Made by a program: the position numbers and the translations under genes. Under the pieces are notes generated by a model. That model had not been told where the DNA came from and made no database searches. It saw only the letters and a program-made list of their open reading frames with translations. Of a DNA stretch of 5,273 bases, positions 1-5,273 are shown piece by piece. The stretch's first letter is position 1. Every line of letters begins with the position of its first letter. Source of the DNA: JBBQTU01 sp038213005 (lineage in GTDB: Bacteria > Planctomycetota > Phycisphaerae > Tepidisphaerales > Tepidisphaeraceae); assembly GCA_038213005.1 (NCBI GenBank), contig JBBQTU010000253.1:1-5273 (forward strand). The letters run 5' to 3'.

Positions 1-1
1 T

Positions 2-61
2 GGCGACCGCGTTGAAGTCCTGGCGGGGCTGCGAGCGGGCGAAGTCATCGCCGAGGACTGA
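2..61 (+). CDS. RND efflux periplasmic adaptor (membrane fusion protein), C-terminal end only
   Basis: Only the last 19 codons and the TGA stop are present; the 5' part lies outside the window. The readable tail is GDRVEVLAGLRAGEVIAED. This is the pattern with which HlyD/AcrA-type adaptors commonly end: a 'G-x-x-V-E-V-x-x-G-L-x-x-G' turn of the membrane-proximal domain followed by a short acidic tail. Adaptors of this family sit in the periplasm and link the inner-membrane RND permease to the outer-membrane channel. The gene is on the same strand as the permease that starts 37 bases later, the usual adaptor-permease operon order. The call rests on this short motif plus position, so the subfamily cannot be given. 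Confidence 0.8.
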   Translation, partial: GDRVEVLAGLRAGEVIAED

Positions 62-89
62 CCTTTCGTATCGACTGATTCCAGAGGAT

Positions 90-93
90 GAGG
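90..93 (+). promoter_or_regulatory. Ribosome binding site of the RND permease
   Basis: GAGG lies 5 bases before the ATG at 99, with a second purine stretch (AGAGGA, 83-88) just upstream. This decides the permease start. The open frame extends back to an ATG at 12, but that would overlap the adaptor's last codons and add 29 residues with no hydrophobic or RND character. Confidence 0.6.
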
Positions 94-98
94 CATCA

Positions 99-3000
99 AT
101 GGGCGCACACGATCAATCACTCCCGATCCGCATCGTCAGCAAGTTTCTCTATTCCAACCTCTCGATCCTGCTCATTCTGCTGTCGGTCGTGCTGGGCGCG
201 GCCGCACTGACGCTCACTCCGCGCGAGGAGGAACCGCAGATTGTCGTCCCCCTTGCCGATGTGATCGTCAACTATCCCGGCCGGTCGGCGGTCGAGGTCG
301 AGCAGCACGTCTCCACGCGGCTGGAAAAGCTGCTGTACCAGATCGACGGCGTGGAATATGTCTATTCGATGTCGCGTCCCGGGCAGTCGGTGGTGACGGT
401 GCGCTACTACGTCGGCGAGGATCGCGAGAAGAGCCTGATCAAGCTGTACAACAAGATCCAGAGCAATGTGGACATCGTGCCGCCGGGCGTATCGGGCTGG
501 GTGATCAAGCCGGTGGAGATCGACGATGTGCCGGTGGTGACATTGTCGCTCAGTAGCGCCAGTTCCGATGCCGCAGCGCTTCGACGCGTGGCTGAAGAGG
601 TGATAGATCGGCTGCAGGGCGTGCCCAATACCGGCATCACCAGCATCGTCGGCGGGCTGCCTCGCGAGATGCGCGTGGACCTCAAACCCGAGGCACTGGC
701 GGCGTATTCCCTGTCGATCCCGCAGGTGACCGAGGCGATTCGGGCCTCCGGAACCGCCGTTCGCTCGGGCGATTTCTCGCGGGGCGATCAGCGTGTGGTG
801 GTGGATGCGGGGTCGCTTTTCAAGGATGCGCGGCAACTGGCATCGATCGTCATCGCCGTCAGCGGGGCACGGCCGGTCTATCTGCGCGATGTGGCGAGCG
901 TTTCCGACGGGCCGGCCGAGGCCGGCAGTTACGTGCGGTTTGGTCAGGGGCCGGCGTGGGGCCGGACGCACGCCGAAGGCGACGATCTGGCGGCCGGGAC
1001 ACTGCTCATGCTGGCCGATGACGCCTTGATTGGCGCCGCTCCGGTCAACCCGGGTTCGCAGCCGTCGGTGACCATCGCGATCGCCAAGAAGAAGGGGGCC
1101 AATGCCGTGTGGGTGGCCCGAGACGTGGTGGCCAAGGCCCGGGAACTGCAGCGGTCGGTCATCCCATCGGACATGCAGTTCAGCGTCACGCGTAACATGG
1201 GCGTGACGGCCAACCACAAGGTAAACGAACTGCTTGAGGCCCTGTGGGTGGCGATCCTGATCGTGGTGGCGCTGCTCACCATTGCGCTGGGCTGGCGCGA
1301 GGCGCTCATCGTCGCAGTGGCGATTCCGATCGTCTTTGCCCTCACACTCGTGGTGAATCTGCTGTTTGGCTACACGATCAACCGCGTGACGCTGTTCGCC
1401 CTGATCCTGGCGCTGGGCCTGCTGGTGGATGACCCGATCGTCGACGTGGAGAATATCCACCGCCACTTCCATGATCGCAAGAAGGCTACACGTGGGATTG
1501 TGCTGGAGGCGGTGAATGAGGTGCGCCCGCCGCTGATCGCGGCCACCATTGCCGTCATCCTGTCGTTTCTGCCGATGTTCTTCATCACGGGCATGATGGG
1601 TCCCTACATGCGCCCGATGGCCCTGAACGTGCCGGTCACGATGCTGATGAGCATGCTCGTGAGTTTCACGATCACCCCCTGGCTGACGTTCCACCTGCTG
1701 AAGAAGGGCGTGAAGGCCAAGGCGAATAGCCAGCAGCACGCTGACGTGGGCGAAGAGGACATTCGCCAGACTCTGATCTATCGCATCTTCCGTCCGCTCA
1801 TGGCCCCGATGCTCAATCGCCGCTGGGTGGCCTGGGGCTTCCTGGGGGTGGTGGGACTGCTAATGCTGGGGGCGGCCGCCATGCCGGCGTTTCGGCTGGT
1901 GCCGTTGAAAATGCTGCCGTTTGACAACAAGAACGAACTGCAGATCGTGCTGGATCTGCCTCGCGGCGCGACGCTGGAGCGCACAGACGCCGCGGTTGCC
2001 GAGTTTGAGCGTTACCTGCGGACGGTGCCCGAGGTGGTGGCGTTTGAGAGCTATGTGGGCGTGCCGTCGCCGATGGACTTCAACGGGCTGGTCAGGCACT
2101 ACTATCTGCGCCGGGACCCGCATCAGGCGGAACTGCGCATCATACTGGCCGACAAGTCGATCCGCGGACAGCAGAGCCACGCACTGGCGCTGCGCATCCG
2201 GGACGACCTGACGGCGCTGGCGTCGTCGCTGGACGCGAGAGTGAAACTGGTGGAAAGCCCTCCGGGGCCGCCGGTGTTGTCGACCATGGTGGCCGAAGTA
2301 TTCGGCCGGCCCGACCAGACCAGCGACGATCTGCGCACGGCGGCGGCGAGGGTGGCCGATCGCCTGCGCGGGGAGCCGGGGGTGGTGGACGTCGACACAA
2401 CCCTGGAGGCGCCGCAAAAGGTCTTGCGATTCGCGGCCGACCAGGAGAAGGCGGCGCTCAACGGCGTATCGGTCAGCGAACTGGCGGGCACGCTATCGGC
2501 GGCGCTGGGCGGCAAGGCGGTCGTGGATGCCGAGGCGCCACGCGAGCGGAATCCGCTATCGGTGGTGGTGCGTCTGCCCGAGTCTGATCGCTCCTCGGCG
2601 CGCGACCTGGAGCGGTTGTATGTCCGCGGCAGCGGCGGGGCGGTTGTCCCGCTGGCCGAACTGGGGAAATGGGTCGAGCAGGAGAACGATCAGACGATCT
2701 ATCACAAGAACCTCCGGCCCGTGCAATACGTCTTTGCCGAAGTGGCGGGACGCACCCCGGCCGAGGCCGTCCTGGATATCCAGGCGGATCGCTCGCCAAA
2801 GAGCGGGATGCAGGTCCCCGCTGCACTGCCGACGGCACAGCGCACGTTCCTGAACAACGGCGGCGGCAAGGCGTGGAGCGTCGCCGACGGGATCGACGTT
2901 GTCTTTGCCGGCGAGGGCGAATGGCAGATCACGCTAGATGTGTTCCGCGACCTGGGCCTGGCGTTTGCCGCGGCCATGATCGCTATCTATATCCTGCTGG

Positions 3001-3545
3001 TACACGAAACCGGGTCGTTCGGCCTGCCGCTGATCATCATGCTGGCGATTCCGCTGACGATCATCGGCATCATGCCGGGGTTCTGGCTCCTGAATCAGAT
3101 TGGCCTGCGCTCGGCCGGTGGCTATGCCGATCCGGTATTCTTCACCGCAACGGCGATGATCGGCATGATCGCATTGGCGGGTATTGTGACGCGCGATGCC
3201 ATCATCCTGGTGGACTTCATCCATCACTCGCTGGCCAAGGGTCGAACCCTCTTTGATGCGATCATGGAAAGCCGCGTGGTGCGACTGCGCCCCATCCTGC
3301 TCACGGCCGGGGCGGCCATGCTCGGCGCCTGGCCGATCACCTTGGACCCGATCTTCTCCGGCCTGGCGTGGGCGCTGATCTTCGGACTGTTCGCGTCAAC
3401 ACTGTTCACCTTGTTCGTCATCCCGGTGTGCTACTGGCTGATGTACCACAACAAACCAGGCCACGGCCTGCCGCCGCGGGATGTTGACCGGTCTGAATCA
3501 GAAGCAGCCGCCAGCGAGAGCGCGGGATCCGGGAATGTTCACTGA
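99..3545 (+). CDS. RND efflux transporter permease, AcrB/HAE-like
   Basis: This is the 1148-residue inner-membrane pump of a tripartite efflux system, using the proton gradient to expel substrates through the adaptor and an outer-membrane channel. The RND layout is complete: helix 1 at about 16-37, then PREEEPQI (41-48); a first periplasmic domain; helices 2-6 at 381-535; helix 7 at 576-599 followed by FDNKNE (608-613); a second periplasmic domain ending in GEWQ (940-943); and helices 8-12 at 949-1115. Helix 4 keeps the proton-relay pair D444-D445. Helix 10 reads TRDAIILVDF, with R1032 where AcrB has Lys. The relay lacks the pattern of metal-type (HME) pumps, so an organic or amphiphilic substrate is more likely, but it cannot be named. 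The protein is about 100 residues longer than AcrB, partly from an Ala/Gly-rich periplasmic linker at 288-322. Start chosen from GAGG at 90-93. It lies directly behind the adaptor gene; no outer-membrane factor gene follows. Confidence 0.95.
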   Translation: MGAHDQSLPIRIVSKFLYSNLSILLILLSVVLGAAALTLTPREEEPQIVVPLADVIVNYPGRSAVEVEQHVSTRLEKLLYQIDGVEYVYSMSRPGQSVVTVRYYVGEDREKSLIKLYNKIQSNVDIVPPGVSGWVIKPVEIDDVPVVTLSLSSASSDAAALRRVAEEVIDRLQGVPNTGITSIVGGLPREMRVDLKPEALAAYSLSIPQVTEAIRASGTAVRSGDFSRGDQRVVVDAGSLFKDARQLASIVIAVSGARPVYLRDVASVSDGPAEAGSYVRFGQGPAWGRTHAEGDDLAAGTLLMLADDALIGAAPVNPGSQPSVTIAIAKKKGANAVWVARDVVAKARELQRSVIPSDMQFSVTRNMGVTANHKVNELLEALWVAILIVVALLTIALGWREALIVAVAIPIVFALTLVVNLLFGYTINRVTLFALILALGLLVDDPIVDVENIHRHFHDRKKATRGIVLEAVNEVRPPLIAATIAVILSFLPMFFITGMMGPYMRPMALNVPVTMLMSMLVSFTITPWLTFHLLKKGVKAKANSQQHADVGEEDIRQTLIYRIFRPLMAPMLNRRWVAWGFLGVVGLLMLGAAAMPAFRLVPLKMLPFDNKNELQIVLDLPRGATLERTDAAVAEFERYLRTVPEVVAFESYVGVPSPMDFNGLVRHYYLRRDPHQAELRIILADKSIRGQQSHALALRIRDDLTALASSLDARVKLVESPPGPPVLSTMVAEVFGRPDQTSDDLRTAAARVADRLRGEPGVVDVDTTLEAPQKVLRFAADQEKAALNGVSVSELAGTLSAALGGKAVVDAEAPRERNPLSVVVRLPESDRSSARDLERLYVRGSGGAVVPLAELGKWVEQENDQTIYHKNLRPVQYVFAEVAGRTPAEAVLDIQADRSPKSGMQVPAALPTAQRTFLNNGGGKAWSVADGIDVVFAGEGEWQITLDVFRDLGLAFAAAMIAIYILLVHETGSFGLPLIIMLAIPLTIIGIMPGFWLLNQIGLRSAGGYADPVFFTATAMIGMIALAGIVTRDAIILVDFIHHSLAKGRTLFDAIMESRVVRLRPILLTAGAAMLGAWPITLDPIFSGLAWALIFGLFASTLFTLFVIPVCYWLMYHNKPGHGLPPRDVDRSESEAAASESAGSGNVH

Positions 3546-3568
3546 CTGCTATCACGTTTGGGGCGGAT

Positions 3569-3615
3569 GGATCAGCGATGACATGCGGAACATGTTGTTC
3601 GCCCGCGTCTGATCC
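3569..3615. terminator. Nested inverted repeats between convergent genes, possible bidirectional terminator
   Basis: The outer arms GGATCAG (3569-3575) and CTGATCC (3609-3615) are perfect complements and extend by two pairs (CG/CG) if T3608 is bulged. Inside lies a second hairpin, ACATG (3581-3585), CGGAA loop, CATGT (3591-3595). The outer right arm touches the last base of the ferritin-VIT stop codon. Lying between two convergent genes, the structure could end both transcripts. Neither side has a T-run, so it is not a canonical intrinsic terminator. It may instead stabilise 3' ends or work with Rho. Confidence 0.4.
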
Positions 3616-4775
3616 TACCCCGCCACCGTGATGCCGAAGAGCCGGCCGATCAGCATTCCCATGCCATAGGTGATGCCGGCCGCTGCCAGGCCGATCAGCA
3701 GTTGGCGCAGACCTGAGAACCACAGTCCGCGGCCGGTCATGACATGGGTCATGAATCCCAGCAGCACCAGGGCCACCGCGCTGCATCCGACCGTGGCGAA
3801 GACCGCGTGGTGGATGTCGTGGATGAACAGGAACGGCAACACCGGGGCCAGAGCGCCCACGAGGAACAGACAGAAACTCGCGATGGCCGCCTCCCATGCC
3901 GAGCCACCGAGTTCGGCAGGGTCCAGGCCCAGTTCTTCCCGCGTCAGCGTGTCCAGTGCGGTGGCCTGGTCCGAGATCAGTTTTTCCGCCAGTGAGTGCG
4001 CCTCTTCTTTGGGCAAGCCCTTGGCCTGGTAGATCAGCGCTAGTTCCTCCATCTCCTCGCGGGGCGACTCGGCCAGTTCCGATGCCTCGATCGCGATCTG
4101 CCGCTCGGCCAGTTCTCGCGCCGACTGCACGCTGAGCCATTCGCCCATCGCCATCGCACACGCACCGGCCAGTGTCCCCGCCACACCCGCCAGTGCCACC
4201 GTCTGGGTGCCGGCTTGCGTTGCCGACACGCCGCCGGCCACGCCCATGACCAGTGACAGCGTGGAAACCAGCCCGTCGTTGGCTCCCAGCACGGCGGCCC
4301 GCAGGGCATTGCCGCCGACGGCGCGGTGCCGCCCCTCAAACCGAGCCAGCGCCCCGCCTTCCATGCCGGTGCTGCGCGTGGCCTGGCCGATCGCCTTGAG
4401 GACGCGTGCGTGCGACTGCTCCTCGCCGGGCATGGCCCCATCCTGCACCTCCGGTTGCCCGTCATAGGTGTGCCCGGCAATCTGCTCGCCGCTGACCAGC
4501 GTGGGCAGGATGAACCCGATCCCGAGTTTGCGGGCCAGGAAAATCATCATGCGGGCGCGAAGCGATGGCCGACGCGAAACCTTGATCCCCGCCTCCTGTA
4601 GCTTCTGTTCCCAGAAGCCGACGTGCTGTTCTTCGATGCCCGCCAGGCGGTTATAGACCTCCTTCAGCGGCGGCTGCTGTTCCAGGCTGGCAAGGGCCCG
4701 GTAGGTCGATGCGGCATCGACCTCGCCCTGGAAGTTGTCGCGGTAACGCTTGATGTCTGAGCGGGATGCATGCAT
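3615..4775 (-). CDS. Membrane-bound ferritin fused to VIT1/CCC1 transporter (MbfA-like)
   Basis: This 386-residue protein joins two modules. Residues 1-135 form a rubrerythrin/ferritin-like four-helix domain with diiron-type ligands E18, E48xxH51, E97 and E119xxH122. From 155 on it is a VIT1/CCC1 transporter: GANDGLVSTLSLVMG (164-178) in the first helix, MAMGEWLSVQS (208-218) in the second, a cytosolic Glu-rich metal-binding domain, and three more helices at about 296-317, 323-348 and 356-382. E230, E233, E241, E244 and E281 have the same spacing as the metal-site glutamates I recall for Eucalyptus VIT1. The domain order matches MbfA of rhizobia and Agrobacterium, an inner-membrane iron exporter that also protects from peroxide; export of Fe2+ (perhaps Mn2+) is inferred. 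The ATG at 4775 follows GGAAAGAG by 5 bases. An in-frame start at 4904 would overlap the divergent gene and add 43 uncharacteristic residues. No key residue appears lost. Confidence 0.93.
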   Translation of the reverse strand: MHASRSDIKRYRDNFQGEVDAASTYRALASLEQQPPLKEVYNRLAGIEEQHVGFWEQKLQEAGIKVSRRPSLRARMMIFLARKLGIGFILPTLVSGEQIAGHTYDGQPEVQDGAMPGEEQSHARVLKAIGQATRSTGMEGGALARFEGRHRAVGGNALRAAVLGANDGLVSTLSLVMGVAGGVSATQAGTQTVALAGVAGTLAGACAMAMGEWLSVQSARELAERQIAIEASELAESPREEMEELALIYQAKGLPKEEAHSLAEKLISDQATALDTLTREELGLDPAELGGSAWEAAIASFCLFLVGALAPVLPFLFIHDIHHAVFATVGCSAVALVLLGFMTHVMTGRGLWFSGLRQLLIGLAAAGITYGMGMLIGRLFGITVAG

Positions 4776-4780
4776 GGTCA

Positions 4781-4788
4781 CTCTTTCC
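4781..4788 (-). promoter_or_regulatory. Ribosome binding site of the ferritin-VIT gene
   Basis: On the minus strand, GGAAAGAG ends 5 bases before the ATG at 4775. It is a moderate Shine-Dalgarno match. It supports this start over the upstream in-frame ATG at 4904. Confidence 0.5.
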
Positions 4789-4791
4789 GGT

Positions 4792-4806
4792 TGAGATACA
4801 TTCTCA
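4792..4806. promoter_or_regulatory. Dyad TGAGA-N5-TCTCA, candidate operator of the ferritin-VIT gene
   Basis: On the minus strand the site reads TGAGAATGTATCTCA, with perfect 5-base arms around a 5-base centre. It lies 16 bases before the ferritin-VIT start codon and would cover the transcription start expected from the promoter at 4811-4840, where a repressor would act. It matches the Fur 7-1-7 pattern TGATAAT-N-ATTATCA at 10 of 14 positions by hand count. MbfA genes in rhizobia are iron-regulated (by Irr), so an iron-responsive regulator is plausible. The regulator's identity is inference. Confidence 0.35.
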
Positions 4807-4810
4807 GCAG

Positions 4811-4840
4811 ACAGTATTGACTTGTAAGCAGTGTTTTCAA
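4811..4840 (-). promoter_or_regulatory. Candidate sigma-70-type promoter for the ferritin-VIT gene
   Basis: Reading the minus strand, TTGAAA (4840-4835; 5 of 6 to TTGACA) is followed after 18 bases by TACTGT (4816-4811; T, A and final T conserved). The predicted start is near 4804, giving a leader of about 28 bases that contains the ribosome binding site. The -10 box is weak. The upstream end lies close to the plus-strand TACAAT box, so the two divergent promoters would compete for space. Confidence 0.35.
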
Positions 4841-4848
4841 CCTTAACG

Positions 4849-4854
4849 TACAAT
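4849..4854 (+). promoter_or_regulatory. Candidate -10 box (TACAAT) of the 65-residue membrane protein gene
   Basis: TACAAT (5 of 6 to TATAAT) ends 6 bases before the ATG at 4861. Transcription would then begin at or within a base or two of that codon, giving a leaderless message. No good -35 box stands at normal distance; TTGACT at 4817-4822 is 26 bases away, which is too far. The alternative is that AGGG (4855-4858) is a ribosome binding site for the second ATG at 4864; in that case this box is not the promoter. Confidence 0.4.
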
Positions 4855-4860
4855 AGGGCG

Positions 4861-5058
4861 ATGATGAAGTGGGTTGCCAGATTCTCGTTTACGTTCCTGA
4901 TCATCGGCGGACTGCTGTTCTACCAGGTGTATGAACTTTCCGCGAAGCCGGGCACCCCCGTGTGGCAGTACGCGCTGCTGCTCATCGGCGGAACCATGGC
5001 CATCAGCCTGGGCGCGCGCGGCGTCCGTGAACGGCATAAACCCAGACCACGGGAATAA
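4861..5058 (+). CDS. Small two-helix membrane protein, unknown function
   Basis: The frame encodes 65 residues beginning MMKWVARFSF. I do not recognise a named family. Two hydrophobic stretches are visible: about residues 8-26 (FTFLIIGGLLFYQVYEL region) and about 36-52 (YALLLIGGTMAISLG region), both containing an IIGG/LIGG motif. They are separated by a short polar loop with KPGTP, and a basic tail (RGVRERHKPRPRE) follows. The basic C-terminus, and Lys3 and Arg7 at the N-terminus, suggest both ends are cytoplasmic with the loop outside. The gene is divergent from the ferritin-VIT gene, 85 bases apart, so shared regulation is possible. Start choice: ATG 4861 if leaderless, or ATG 4864 if AGGG at 4855-4858 is used. 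A GTG at 4831 is in frame but has no ribosome binding site and would translate through the -10-like box. Codon use resembles its neighbours, which supports a real gene. Confidence 0.65.
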   Translation: MMKWVARFSFTFLIIGGLLFYQVYELSAKPGTPVWQYALLLIGGTMAISLGARGVRERHKPRPRE

Positions 5059-5075
5059 CCAGGCCATGGGGTTTG

Positions 5076-5088
5076 TTGAGTCACTGAA
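5076..5088. promoter_or_regulatory. Imperfect 13-base dyad upstream of the last gene
   Basis: TTGAGTCACTGAA pairs with itself around the central C at 5082 with one mismatched pair (G5078/G5086). It ends 10 bases before the TTGACA box at 5099, a possible activator or repressor position. Such short imperfect dyads arise often by chance, so the support is weak. Confidence 0.15.
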
Positions 5089-5098
5089 TCGTTGTCGC

Positions 5099-5125
5099 TT
5101 GACAGCGGTGGAATCCGTATACAAT
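5099..5125 (+). promoter_or_regulatory. Promoter of the His-rich membrane/exported protein gene
   Basis: A perfect -35 box TTGACA (5099-5104) is followed after 15 bases by TACAAT (5120-5125; overlapping TATACA at 5118-5123). The spacer is 2 bases shorter than the usual 17. The expected start, near 5132, lies next to the ATG at 5134, so the transcript would be leaderless or nearly so. The gene therefore probably has its own promoter and need not be co-transcribed with the 65-residue gene upstream. Confidence 0.55.
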
Positions 5126-5133
5126 AAGAGGCC

Positions 5134-5273
5134 ATGTTGCGTCGATTCTGGTCTACTTTCCTGCTGTTAACCTGGTGCGCTCTGGGCACTGGGTTGCTGG
5201 CACATTTGCACAATGTGCAGCACGAGCAGGAGGACCGCCGTGAGGTGAGGCTGGGCCATCACGGGCCTGTCCA
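5134..5273 (+). CDS. N-terminus of a membrane-anchored or exported His-rich protein, partial
   Basis: Forty-six complete codons are open to the window edge and the gene continues beyond it. The protein starts MLRRFWSTFLLLTWCALG: two Arg, then a hydrophobic helix (about residues 5-23) that would serve as a signal peptide or anchor. The part after it is polar and rich in His (H24, H26, H30, H42, H43) and acidic residues, reading HLHNVQHEQEDRRE and then a HHG step. His-rich periplasmic segments often bind metals, and small proteins of this look occur beside metal-efflux genes, but no family can be assigned from 46 residues. A purine stretch AAGAGG (5126-5131) sits only 2 bases from the ATG, too close for a normal ribosome binding site, so the start relies on the TTGACA/TACAAT promoter just upstream and on the signal-like N-terminus. 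Confidence 0.6.
   Translation, partial: MLRRFWSTFLLLTWCALGTGLLAHLHNVQHEQEDRREVRLGHHGPV

Noticed and set aside
12..98. Longer permease starting at the ATG at 12.
   Set aside because: The extra 29 residues overlap the adaptor's C-terminal codons and have no RND character; the ATG at 99 has GAGG at proper spacing and directly precedes the conserved first helix.
117..1739. A 540-codon open frame on the minus strand inside the permease gene.
   Set aside because: It is antisense to the conserved RND coding frame, has an improbable His/Arg/Gln/Asp-rich composition, no recognisable domain and no supporting start site. In GC-rich genes such open antisense frames arise from third-position bias.
99..3545. 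Heavy-metal (HME, CusA/CzcA) class for the pump, suggested by the neighbouring iron transporter.
   Set aside because: Helix 4 has the double-Asp pattern of drug-type pumps and helix 10 has TRDAIILVDF rather than the HME pattern. The ferritin-VIT gene is convergent and not in the same operon.
3418..4161. A 247-codon open frame on the minus strand overlapping the ferritin-VIT gene and the permease end.
   Set aside because: It is a shifted reading of the ferritin-VIT gene on the same strand, with Arg/Gly/Pro-rich low-complexity protein. The true frame has clear conserved motifs throughout.
4831..4860. GTG start at 4831 for the 65-residue protein.
   Set aside because: No ribosome binding site precedes it, and the added residues would be encoded by the -10-like box; the tandem ATGs at 4861 and 4864 are better placed.
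4776..4904. Longer ferritin-VIT protein starting at 4904.
   Set aside because: The extension covers the whole divergent promoter gap and runs into the 65-residue gene. The ferritin domain begins naturally at the ATG at 4775, which has a ribosome binding site.
4843..5124. Minus-strand frame of 93 codons opposite the 65-residue gene.
   Set aside because: It is polar with no recognisable feature, lies antisense to a frame with clear membrane helices, and overlaps the promoter before 5134.
1..5273. Mobile element, phage, CRISPR, tRNA or rRNA content.
   Set aside because: No regularly spaced direct repeats, transposase or integrase motifs, terminal inverted repeats or RNA gene signatures were seen on either strand.

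Overview
The window reads as chromosomal DNA of a GC-rich, double-membrane (Gram-negative-type) bacterium. The evidence is a tripartite RND pump and coding frames with strong G/C preference at third positions. The phylum cannot be fixed from the sequence. The pump and the ferritin/VIT fusion both occur in Proteobacteria and in groups such as Planctomycetota, and I lean weakly to the latter.

Layout: (1) 2-61, the last 19 codons of an RND periplasmic adaptor. (2) 99-3545, plus strand, a complete 1148-residue RND inner-membrane permease, co-directional with the adaptor and 37 bases behind it. (3) 3546-3614, a short convergent gap with two nested inverted repeats, probably a shared transcript end. 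(4) 3615-4775, minus strand, a complete 386-residue membrane-bound ferritin/VIT1-CCC1 fusion (MbfA type), a putative iron or manganese exporter. (5) 4776-4860, a divergent regulatory gap with promoter-like boxes for both directions and a dyad close to the predicted start of the ferritin-VIT transcript. (6) 4861-5058, plus strand, a 65-residue two-helix membrane protein of unknown function. (7) 5134-5273, plus strand, the start of a membrane-anchored or exported His-rich protein cut by the window edge.

The pump and adaptor would form one efflux operon, with no outer-membrane channel gene downstream in this window. The ferritin-VIT protein is a separate minus-strand unit: it would bind iron with its cytosolic diiron domain and pass it to the VIT transporter for export. 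The two small plus-strand genes each carry TACAAT only 6-8 bases before ATG, which suggests leaderless or nearly leaderless transcripts. I saw no mobile element, RNA gene or CRISPR array. The least explained parts are the divergent regulatory region, the two small membrane proteins, and the unusual charged residues in the pump's proton-relay helices.
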